From the NCBI GenBank assembly GCA_019677205.1, contig JAAMXY010002129.1, forward strand, positions 1 through 18,553: 18,553 nucleotides of DNA. Reading direction: 5' to 3'. Positions 8,601 through 15,900 of the stretch are shown here, in pieces. The stretch comes from Pinguiococcus pyrenoidosus. Taxonomy: Eukaryota > Sar > Pinguiophyceae > Pinguiochrysidales > Pinguiochrysidaceae. Below the pieces are notes generated by a model that saw nothing but the letters and a program-made list of their open reading frames with translations, searched no databases and had not been told where the DNA came from. A program made the translations under genes and the position numbers. Numbering within the stretch: the stretch's first letter is position 1; each line of letters starts with the position of its first letter.

Positions 8601-11198
8601 CTCCAACGTCGTGCTCGCCTTCACCCGCTCAATCCTTCCTTCCATGACGAGAACGGAGAATGCTTCCGACGCGATCATCTCCCGCAATCTGCGCCTGGCC
8701 CTTTCGCTCTTCTTTGCTTTTCCGTGAGGTGCCGACGCTCGGTGAACAGGATCGACAAGCGTCTTGGCTTGCGATATTGGCAACAAGCAACGGCCTTGCA
8801 GAACAATTTCCCCTCCGGTCTTCATAAGGAGAATGCTCTTGCCCGCGAGCGACGCTCTGACAATACCGACCTGCCCTTGCAGAGGCTGCCCTTGCCCCTT
8901 GAGCGGTGCGTCAGGGCGTATGACCTTGATCCGCTCGTCCAGTGCCTCCTGCTCCGCACCGTACCGCCTGAGCAGGATGACCCTGGAGTCCCTCCGCGAA
9001 GCCCAGCCGATCATTGAGAACCTGCCGAAGGAGTTTCTCCCCATCCCGTTCACGGTGAAGACCTCTGGATCTGCAGGTACCGGAGAAAACTCGAGCGAGA
9101 AGCGATCTTCCGCACCGCTGATGAACGACGTGAACACCCCGCGATAGTTCCCCGAGCCAAGGTCTGCGCCAGGCCCTGATGCATCGCCGACTCCATCCGT
9201 TCTTTCGTACTCAAAGTGCTGGGCCTTGGACTTGTGCTGCAACCTGTCTGCGGGAAGCCACCATCGACCACGGAGGCAACGTCCACTCCCTTCACGGTAC
9301 ATAGTCCCAAGCAGGATCGCGCTAGTGGGGTCTCTTTCGAGACGCTCCTCGGCGCCTGCCTTGGCGATCTTTGGGCTTGCTGGAATCTCCTTAATCGCGC
9401 GGGCATCTGAGACCTTCAGCAAGTCGCCCCTGGTCACTTGGCACGGCTTGCCGTTCAGCAGCATCAGGGATTCGGACCCCGGCCTGCTGGTTGCGATGAC
9501 GCCAATGCAACCGCAGAGGTGGCGCGGCCTGAAAGTGGCGGTTGGGGTCGTCGAGAGGACTCTCACCCGGGTGCTGACTGTCTCATCTGTCCACGTCGCG
9601 TTTCGACATAGCAGTATTTGCTCCTGTCTCTCTGACGCCAGTCCTATCACCGTTTGCGGACCCTTCGCAGTGTGGAGGCGGCCTTGGACGGTGTAAATCT
9701 TGGGGTCCTGAGCCAGTGGCAGAAACGTCAGCTCCAGTCTCTCCTCGACTTGCTGATCGGCAGCGTGGGAATCAGATCCTTCAAAGCTGCCTTCGGCGAG
9801 AAGGGAGACCTGCGAAGCGTCGCGAAACTTCTCTGAAACGCCGGTATAGGAAGACACCTTCTTCATGGGCCGGCCAGGCCGGCACGCTTTGCGCCAGACA
9901 CCTTCCACGCCACGGGTTCGCCCGTCTGCTGACATTTTCCCCATCATGAACATCGTGAGGTCGCGGTCGCCATCTTCTTCCGCCGCAGACGGACCCTCTG
10001 CCGGTTTCTTGCTGGTCGACAAGGTGTCGAGAATCTCCACGTCCGAGTCTTCACTGTCGTCTTCCGAGAGGACGATGATCGGCGAGGCATCCATCCTCAA
10101 AGCGTCGTCCGCATCCGCCGAGTCGCTGGCACTCACTTCTCCCCCCACCGCGGCGATGTCAATATGGTCTCGCCGGCTGGGGCGAGGAGTGACATCACCA
10201 GACCTAGACAGACCATCTCGATGCTCTGGTGGCGGCGCCGCATCCACTAGCTCGACCTCGGCGTCCACAATGCCTATCTCCGCCTCCACTGGCTCTTTCT
10301 CCATCTCCATCTCCATCTCCATCTCCATCTCCATCTCCATCTCCATCTCCATCTCCATCTCCAGCCGCTTCCCTCCGCTGCTCATCGCCTCCTTTGACTG
10401 CATCTCGTTTGTCTTGGTCTCGGTTTCGGTCTCGGTCTCGGACTCGGTCTCGGCTTGGGACTCAGCATTCGCTTCGGCGGCGGCGATGCTCAGGTCCGGC
10501 TCGCTTTGCTCACGCTCACGCTCCTGCGGTGGTCCCACGTCTTTCGCACGGGCGGCGTCTTCAACCGAGTCTTTCAACGACACCGTAGACGCTTGGCTCT
10601 CGGGCTCTTCTTGCATGTTTCGCAGCTCTTCTTGCGTGTTCTGCAGCTCTTCTTCTTGCGTGTTCTGCAGCTCTTCTTCTTGCGTGTTCTGCAGCTCCTC
10701 TTCTTGCGTGTTCTGCAGCTCTTCGGCCCTCCATTCTTGCGCGCTTGATTCACTCGGCGGACGCTTCCTCCCTCCCTCGTCGTCTTCCCCTTTTGTTTCA
10801 TCGACGAAGATCGGACCCCTGCTCCGCTCGACGGCGGGAGGGGCATCCCAATGGAGACCCTCTTTCCGAAGACCTCGGAGCATGCAGTTGTCCCGCATGC
10901 AACCGGGCGGATTCTGGTCCAAGAAGCTCCAGCCGGAGCTCGCGAAGGCCTCCCACTCGCCCAGAGTGGCTGTGGCTGGGTCGAAAGACAGTCTGGGCTC
11001 CTTTACCACGTCCGGATAGTGTGAGGCGAATTTCTCGCGCGCTTCCGACCAGCTGCGACAGCTTAAGCCTGCGATCACGTGGACGGTGTTCCAGAAAGCC
11101 TCCTGCGTTTCCTCCTTCACGGCCGCCTCGTAGCCCTCCAGCTCGAGCGTGCTTCGGTAGGCCTGCAGGAGGACCATCGCTTCGGATTCTTCCGCCAT
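5644..11198 (-). CDS. PHD-finger chromatin-type protein with triplicated beta-rich module
   Basis: This is a two-exon gene (exon 1 at 11198-6714, exon 2 at 6642-5644) giving about 1827 residues. The start is the ATG at 11198, in context CATCATGG; the frame is open further upstream without an ATG. Domains in order: an N-terminal region of about 125 residues that I do not recognise; acidic low-complexity repeats (about 158-310); a SUMO-interacting motif PIIVLSEDD with core residues 374-377; three beta-rich modules (about 430-536, 641-749, 863-994); coiled coil; a C4HC3 PHD finger (1171-1214); a region resembling the last helices of a bromodomain (about 1290-1340); coiled coil; a KAQAP/KAQAA tract (about 1401-1440). 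Exon 2 adds a disordered Ala/Ser/Pro-rich tail. PHD fingers usually read the histone H3 tail, and the Lys-Ala tract resembles linker-histone tails, so a nuclear chromatin reader or scaffold is inferred. No catalytic domain is visible. Confidence 0.85.
6643..6713 (-). other. 71-bp intron in the PHD gene
   Basis: The donor is AAG|GTATGC and the acceptor is GCCAAG|GTC, both phase 0. A possible branch site, GCACTAA, lies about 20 bases before the acceptor. Unspliced, the exon 1 frame stops 24 codons past the donor, within the adjacent exon. Spliced, it runs into a clean frame of 332 codons that has no good ATG of its own near its start. A second phase-0 acceptor (ATGAAG|AAT, 24 bases further on) is possible. 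Confidence 0.75.
6886..7001 (-). repeat. 15-bp coding minisatellite (Lys-Ala-Gln-Ala-Pro/Ala)
   Basis: Six near-identical 15-bp units occupy 6901-6990 on the plus strand (TTCGSCGCTTGTGCC, one unit with TTTGCC), with decayed units on both sides. On the coding strand they give KAQAP or KAQAA pentapeptides in the PHD protein. A lysine every five residues in an Ala-rich context is typical of linker-histone-like, DNA-binding tails. The period is a multiple of three, so copy number can change without breaking the frame. Confidence 0.9.
7557..7688 (-). other. PHD finger (C4HC3 zinc-binding domain)
   Basis: Residues 1171-1214 of the PHD protein show the complete ligand pattern C-x2-C-x10-C-x2-C-x4-H-x2-C-x14-C-x2-C, with the usual Trp two residues before the last Cys pair (G-K-W-M-C-K-L-C). 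All eight zinc ligands are present. Known PHD fingers of this spacing bind the N-terminal tail of histone H3. The acidic residues that select methylated or unmodified lysine cannot be judged with confidence by eye. Confidence 0.95.
8215..8610 (-). repeat. Beta-rich module, copy 3, in the PHD protein
   Basis: Residues about 863-994 begin with LEGAWFLADRR, contain GVYKGVF, then LSFRTIG, GQGTNEFGSFTVFGY and VVLVRIY. These align with copy 2 element by element (W-x-LAD, G-x-Y-x-GVF, L-x-F, G-x-G-x-N-x-FG-x-F, V-x-L-x-R-x-Y). Alternating hydrophobic residues suggest a small beta barrel or sandwich. This copy carries an insertion of about 25 residues before the G-x-G motif. Confidence 0.75.
8752..8886 (-). 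repeat. Linker module, copy 2, in the PHD protein
   Basis: A stretch of about 45 residues after beta-module 2 reads GQVGIVRASLAGKSILLM and ends in CLLPISQAKTLVD. It matches the stretch after beta-module 1 (IGVIATSRPGSESLMLL ... DLLKVSDARAIKEI) in length, order and spacing. This shows that the duplicated unit was larger than the beta module alone. Confidence 0.65.
8950..9278 (-). repeat. Beta-rich module, copy 2, in the PHD protein
   Basis: Residues about 641-749 hold the clearest copy: LRGRWWLPADR, then GNYRGVFTSF, FSLEFSPV, FTVNGMGRNSFGRFSMIGW and RVILLRRY. The pattern G-x-Y-x-G-x-F ... L-x-F ... V-x-G-x-G-x-N-x-FG-x-F-x-x-x-G ... I-L-L-x-R-Y looks like one sheet-rich domain. I cannot attach a family name to it. 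Confidence 0.75.
9382..9520 (-). repeat. Linker module, copy 1, in the PHD protein
   Basis: About 46 residues with GCIGVIATSRPGSESLMLL and DLLKVSDARAIKEI, corresponding to the stretch at 8752-8886. Its position after beta-module 1 mirrors the position of copy 2 after beta-module 2. Confidence 0.65.
9590..9910 (-). repeat. Beta-rich module, copy 1, in the PHD protein
   Basis: Residues about 430-536 are the most diverged copy: VEGVWRKA, LLAEGSFEG, LELTFLPLAQDPKIYTVQG and QILLCRN. The W, the L-x-F-x-P-x-x-x-DP and the I-L-L-x-R spacing match copy 2, but the G-x-G-x-N-x-FG motif is replaced by GRLHTAKGPQTVIG. Homology is inferred mainly from order and spacing. Confidence 0.6.
10299..10358 (-). 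repeat. Hexamer repeat CTCCAT x10, encoding (Met-Glu)10
   Basis: Ten exact CTCCAT hexamers on the plus strand encode ten Met-Glu dipeptides in the acidic N-terminal part of the PHD protein. The tract is pure at the DNA level, so it probably arose by recent slippage and may vary between strains. Confidence 0.95.
10411..10464 (-). repeat. Imperfect GTCTCG hexamer repeat, encoding (Thr/Ser-Glu)n
   Basis: About nine GTCTCG-like hexamers encode alternating Glu with Thr or Ser in the PHD protein (SETETETETK-like). It lies about 50 bp from the Met-Glu tract and has the same six-base period, but it is more decayed. Confidence 0.85.
10611..10727 (-). repeat. 24-bp coding minisatellite (EELQNTQE)
   Basis: Four 24-bp units (starts at 10632, 10656, 10680 and 10704) plus a shorter decayed unit at 10611 encode the octapeptide EELQNTQE in the PHD protein, about residues 158-196. 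A strict eight-residue acidic/polar period would be mostly helical. The DNA units differ by a single base, which indicates recent expansion. Confidence 0.93.
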
Positions 11199-11368
11199 GA
11201 TGCGTGGTCGGGCCGCAAGCAGGCACCCACAAGTGCCGATCCAAGCAAACCTTGGGAGGACCTGGAGATCCTCAGAGCAGCCGCGAATTCCGTCCGATTT
11301 CCATCGTCTTCCGCCACAGAGGCACCGCACCTGCCTCACCTCCGGCCGCCGGAGTTAGAGCACCCCGC

Positions 11369-11489
11369 GGTGCAAGGTGCTGGAGAGACGGACCAGCGGC
11401 GCAGGGCGGTGCAAGGTGCTGGAGAGACGGACCAGCGGCGCAGGGCGATACAAGGTGCTGGAGAGGCCGACCAGCGGCGCAGGGCGACG
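11369..11489. repeat. 39-bp minisatellite, about three copies
   Basis: The word CAAGGTGCTGGAGAG begins units at 11373, 11412 and 11451, and a truncated fourth unit begins at 11490 (CAAGCTGC). The period is exactly 39 bp and each unit ends in GACCAGCGGCGCAGGGCG or a close variant. The first two units are nearly identical and the third has several changes. It sits 170-290 bp upstream of the PHD start codon. Confidence 0.92.
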
Positions 11490-11510
11490 CAAGCTGCCGT
11501 CGGAAAGGCC

Positions 11511-11550
11511 TTGAGATATATTACCTATAATATAACTAAATTGTTAGACT
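11511..11550. promoter_or_regulatory. AT-rich island, candidate core promoter
   Basis: These 40 bases have only 8 G or C, against a GC-rich background on both sides. The island includes ATATATTA and TATAATATAA. Such islands often mark promoters or replication and attachment elements in GC-rich genomes. It is roughly equidistant from the two divergent start codons (313 and 355 bp). Confidence 0.4.
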
Positions 11551-11635
11551 AGTGTCTCTTGACTTCAGCTTTCGGACTATTTGTACGTCTTACATAGCCC
11601 CGGATGGACTATCTCATCACAGCTATACTGAGCCA

Positions 11636-11644
11636 TTTATAAAG
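11636..11644 (+). promoter_or_regulatory. TATA-box-like TTTATAAAG
   Basis: TATAAA at 11638-11643 lies inside the palindrome TTTATAAA, 262 bp before the oxidoreductase ATG. If used, it would place transcription initiation near 11670 and leave a 5' UTR of about 235 bases. Many algal promoters lack TATA boxes, so this is only a candidate. Confidence 0.35.
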
Positions 11645-11904
11645 TGCCAAAATAGCATGCAGCTACCGTTTCGACTCCCAAGCAGCTTCCCGTATCGCTT
11701 CGGAAACTATCACGCTGCCTCGCTTTGCAGTATCGATCCGCTTCACAGCACGTTGAAGATTGAAAGGCCGCGCGTCGCGGAGTTGGCGAATTCGCCGACT
11801 GTTGAAGGAGAATCTTGCGCTGTCCCCATCAACGAAGCTCTTCAGTGGCGTCTCAACGCCGCTCCCGACTCCAGCCGCATCGCCTTTTGTATAGCTCAAC
11901 AACC

Positions 11905-11994
11905 ATGATCCGCCTCTGGGCCCTTCTAGTGCTGCTATGGGCGCCTGCGGCGCTCGGCTTCGCGCGCACAGCGCGCGTGCAAGTGCGGATGCAG
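11905..11994 (+). other. Bipartite plastid-targeting presequence
   Basis: The first 30 residues combine a Leu/Trp/Ala-rich hydrophobic signal peptide (MIRLWALLVLLWAPAALG) with a transit peptide beginning Phe-Ala-Arg and containing three Arg and no acidic residue before position 33. A Phe directly after the predicted signal cleavage site is the known import determinant for plastids of red-algal secondary origin. The cleavage site is inferred by eye. Confidence 0.75.
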
Positions 11995-12817
11995 TCTGAG
12001 CCGGCCTTCTCCGGCGCCAAAGTGCTGGAAAACACGGCGGGCGTGAGTGCGTCCGACGTGAACATTCGCAAGTTGAGGGTAGATCTGGGCTCTGCCAAGG
12101 ACAGCTACACCACGCCGGGCCAGTACATCCAGATGCGCCCCTCGGCGGGCGAGAAAGCCGGCTTCTACGCCTTGGCGTCCGCACCAGGCTCTGGCTCAGA
12201 GGTAGCGACGGCGTCAACGGGCGCACTGCTCCTTGGAAGGCCTCTTGCTTGTGTTCTGAGTCCAAGTCGGTCTCCTTCTCTAGGCAGAGCTGCTTGTGAA
12301 AGAGGCGGACTCCAACAAGTGGCTGATCGGCGCCAACGCTGGCACATCTGTCCAGGTCACGGCCCCGGCGGGGAATGGCTTCAAGCTCGCGGAGAACTTT
12401 GACGATCTGGTGAAGTTCGACTTTCCCGTGCAGAATGTGCTCCTCTTTGCGGCGGGCACGGGCATTGCACCGATCAAGGCGGCGATCGAGAGCGGCGCGC
12501 TGCGGCTCGAAGATGGAAGGACCTGCAAGCTGTACTACGGAGCGCGCTCGATGGAGAGCATGCCGTACACCGAAGAGTTTGAGAAGTGGGAAGAGATGGG
12601 CGTCACGGTGATTCCATGCTTCTCTCAAGGATCGGCCTCGTCGGACCTGCCGTCGGCAAGAACTGGGTACGTTCAGCACGCCTTGGAGGAGGATGGCGTA
12701 TCCATGCCCAGGAACTCGGGAGCGCTGCTTTGCGGTATGAAGGGAATGACCGAAGCCGTGAAAAGTATCCTGACGGACGCGGGCGTCTTTCCTGAGCGCT
12801 GCCTCCTGAACTTCTAG
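11905..12817 (+). CDS. Plastid-targeted FAD/NAD(P)H oxidoreductase, At1g15140 / pKIWI502 type
   Basis: Two exons (11905-12201 and 12284-12817) give 276 residues. The ATG context is ACCATG. Residues 1-18 are a hydrophobic signal peptide ending APAALG, followed by FARTARVQVRMQ, a short basic, Phe-led transit peptide that suggests import into a complex plastid. The enzyme part belongs to the ferredoxin-NADP reductase fold. It has an FAD-domain motif FYALASAPG (about 87-95) where classical reductases have RxYS, the nucleotide-binding GTGIAP (157-162), YYGAR (183-187), CGM with its family Cys at 249, and the C-terminal end LLNF. These match the plant chloroplast oxidoreductase At1g15140, annotated as fruit protein pKIWI502, rather than photosynthetic FNR, which ends in a conserved aromatic residue. 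The expected reaction is flavin-mediated electron transfer with NAD(P)H; the natural partner is not known. It diverges from the PHD gene. Confidence 0.92.
12202..12283 (+). other. 82-bp intron in the oxidoreductase gene
   Basis: The donor is GAG|GTAGCG and the acceptor CTTCTCTAG|GCA, phase 0, with a pyrimidine-rich stretch (CGGTCTCCTTCTCT) before the acceptor. Splicing joins ...APGSGSE to AELLVKEADS..., which restores the continuous FAD-domain sequence expected for the family. Reading through would shift the frame and lose the second half. Confidence 0.9.
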
Positions 12818-12942
12818 CAGAAGAAACGAGGAAAGTAGCGGTGGGGGAAAGCGGGCAAAGCTGTGTTAACATCCTTGGTTCGTCTTATCTTGGGCCGTCA
12901 AGGTCTCGCATCTCTCGCGGTGCCGTTGGTCGTTGTCAAGCG
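12818..12942. other. Short convergent 3' region
   Basis: Only 125 bp separate the stop codons of the oxidoreductase and the giant minus-strand gene. No AATAAA is present on either strand. The two transcripts probably have short 3' UTRs or overlap. Confidence 0.55.
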
Positions 12943-15900
12943 CTAGCTCGCTGCTAGAGCGGACTTATCTGCTCCGACTTTCTCTTCTTTCTCTTCTTTC
13001 TCTTCTTTCTCTTCTGTATTCCCGAAGAGTTCCGGCATGATATCCGGGTCCATCGAGAGCTTCCACGACCTCGTCGGCGTGACCTCCATGCGGAGGCGAT
13101 GCATCAGACACTCCACCGTGCCTTGGATGTGCTCTTCATCAAGAAGGCCCCTTTGACCATTGACCTGCTCGCGGAGCTCGGTCGCTCCCACGTGCAAGAC
13201 CGCGGTCGCGGCCTCCTCTGGTTCGTAGGCCTCAATGACGAGCCCGCCGCCTGGTGGCGCCCCGACAGCCCGGGTGTACGCCGAGATGACCACCTGCCGT
13301 TCGGAGATAAGGGCGCCCCTGCGAAGAATGAGATCACCCCGAGTGCTCGCAGGCATGAAGACGACGGGCTGGCCGTGGGGCCTCTGCCCCACGACGCCCG
13401 GTTCGACGGGTTCAACATTGTGATACGCTTCCCTCCACGAATCACCTGGCTTGCGCTTCAGCTCGACCTGGAGAGTCCGGTGCGTCACTGCTTCCCGGCC
13501 ATCTTTGGTTGGTACCACTCGTGTCTCCATCCTCGCTGATACGAGTCCCAAAAGCCGTCTCACCGCCATCGTTTGCGCCTCGTGTCCCCGTAGGCTGCAG
13601 ATGGCCGTCCCGCCATTGAATTCCCGTTGCGTGCCTTCATCGAGATAGAGATCGGCTCCCTCGCTGTACTTGGTGCTGTAGAAGTTGAGTCGCAGCACAG
13701 TGAGCTCCTCTCGGTCCTTCTGTCTCGCAGCAGTGCGGTTGGGAAGCCAGAAAACACTAACGATGGCGTCCACTTGGTCGATGCGCATTGCTTCGCGGAA
13801 CAGCTTCTTCCGACCGCCACCCTTCCTGTTCCGCTCAGCGAGTGGACGGCTCGGGCCAACTGCGCTGCTATTGATCTCCGCCAGGGATGCGGCGAGCAGT
13901 GGGACCTCCTTGTTGCCCGACCAGAGTACTTGAAGCTCCATGGCGTCGCCCTGGCGCTTCCTGACCAGCATCAGATGGTCGCAGAGGATGTTTGCCACGT
14001 CCCGGTGTGGGGTCATGTCCTTCACCCATTCCTCCGAGAAAGGGCGGAGATACGGACTTCGTACGCCGCCGGCGCACTCGACGACGGCCTTGGCGGGGAC
14101 CAGAGCAACGCAGCGCTGCTGGCTCGTCGGATTGTAGACCAAGATCTTGTAGCTTGGCACGCAAGCCTCGACCACGTTCTCGAAGGCATCGCTGACGCCG
14201 TCGACGTCCGTGGTGGAAGATTTTGCTACTGCTCCCGCGTCGATGATCGCAGCACGGCGGCGCGCCTCTTGCTCGGCAGTGGGCGGCAGCTCAAAGACCA
14301 CAACTTGCACCAGAAGCCCGCAGAGACGCTTGGGCCCGCGGAAGACGATTCGCCCTCGCTTGTGCTCCTCCTCAATGATCGCGCCACGCTTGTTCCCGGA
14401 CGATCCGAGCGTGCCACTGACCAGCGGCGTGACCTTGTAGACCCCAAAGAGGCGATCGCGAAGCAGCTGCAGGGTGAAGGCATCTGGACTCGGCAAGTAC
14501 GCGTCTAGGTTTGCGTCAAAGATACCTTCGACGCCCCTCGCACGCTGCTTGAAGATGTACGTGAAGAGCTCCTCCGGCGACGCGTGGGACGTGAGCAGCT
14601 TTTGGGCAGCCGCGCCAACCACCTCGCGAAGGGCCTTGTAGCTCTCAATGAAGGTTGTGGCAGACGAGGAGGTGGTCGGGTTGTACGCGGTGATTCGGAA
14701 GGTCTTCCCGAAAGCCCAATGCTCTTCATTGTCGGTGTGTAGCGTAGGCTCTCTGCCCCCCTCCTCCCGCATGAACGCCTTGGCATTTACGCAGCAGTTG
14801 TACGATAAGACGTCCTCCAGGCCCATCTTGATGGTGACGCCCTTGTTGAACACCAGCGTCTCTCCTTGCAATTGCAGTTGAGCAGCGGCATCTGGAGTAC
14901 TTGGCGGCGATATCTCCGACTTGCTTGCGCCCGATTTCGCCGCTTCTGATCCTCTGGCCACAACCTCATGCATCTCGTACTCATCGGCGTCGGGGGCAAT
15001 GGAAGGCGGGGAAGACTCTGGAATCGACTGCTTAGCAAAGAAGCGGATGGGTTCGCCCGTGTCCTGCGCTTCATCGACCCAGGACCTCGACCAGCGTCTC
15101 AGCGGCATCTGGACCCGGAGTCGAATTCGGCCCTGCTCTGTTCCAGCCGAGTCGTATTCCGAGGCCTGGACTGAGGGTGGCGATGGCTGAGATGCGACTT
15201 TGCGGTGCCAGAGGAAACGTCGGTACTTGAGACGCTGCTCAGCCGTGGTGGTCATGAACGGTACCACGCGCTTGAAGAGACCCGGCTTTGGAAGCCTCCG
15301 GGGCGAGGCTCCCGTCGGCGACACTGGTTGCTGAGTAGTGGCGCTTGAAAGGATCTCGACGGTGCTTGCCGACGCTGATATGACAGACTTGCCGATGGGA
15401 AGCGACAGCACCCGTTCGCGCTTCTTGTACTCCAACCTTTTCAGAATCGTTTCGAAGAGCCGGGAGGTGGACAAGTGACGAGCCAAGTGCTCCTCCTTCG
15501 CGCTGGTGTCGTCAACTTCCGCAATGGCAAGGCAGGTATCCATGTCCAAGACAAAGACGAACTCGCAGCAGTCATCTGGGCATTGGGCAACGAGCGCCAC
15601 CGTCAAGTCTCCGATTCCTTGAGCGCCCTTCGGCATGTCTTCGCTCTGCGCTCTCTCCAGGTCGCCATGCGCGTGTCTCAAGTCAGGGGCCCTCAATGAG
15701 AGAATCACGCAGAGGCGAAGTCCTCCCTTCACTTTGCACACGGTGCGATACAAAGTAGGATCCACGAAGAGATCCGATGCGTATGCGGTGTCGTACATGT
15801 TACGTACCGCGGCAAGGTCGCTGTCGGCGTCGAGAACGACCTCGCCGCGGCGGAAGCTGAGTCTTCGAAGAAGCTGGGGAAACCAGGCCTTGCGATTGTA

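Larger units (their letters stand above)
11199..11904. promoter_or_regulatory. Divergent intergenic region between PHD and oxidoreductase genes
   Basis: The 706 bp between two start codons that point away from each other should contain promoters for both genes and their 5' UTRs. In order it holds a stretch that stays open in the PHD frame up to about 11339, a 39-bp minisatellite, a sharp AT-rich island and a TATAAA on the oxidoreductase side. No other gene is convincing. The short frames across the minisatellite stay open because 39 is a multiple of three. Confidence 0.65.

Noticed and set aside
9865-11019. Plus-strand frame of 384 codons, very rich in Ser
   Set aside because: Its Ser-Ile and Ser-Val runs are the reverse strand of the Met-Glu and Thr-Glu repeats of the PHD gene, whose frame continues intact on both sides.
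11204-11552. Plus-strand frames with 13-residue repeats across the minisatellite
   Set aside because: The 39-bp period keeps every frame open, so openness is not evidence for coding. The peptides have no recognisable domain and no good start context.
11905-12817. Photosynthetic ferredoxin-NADP reductase
   Set aside because: The protein lacks the RxYS flavin motif and the C-terminal aromatic residue of true FNR. It matches the At1g15140 type through GTGIAP, YYGAR and the LLNF end.
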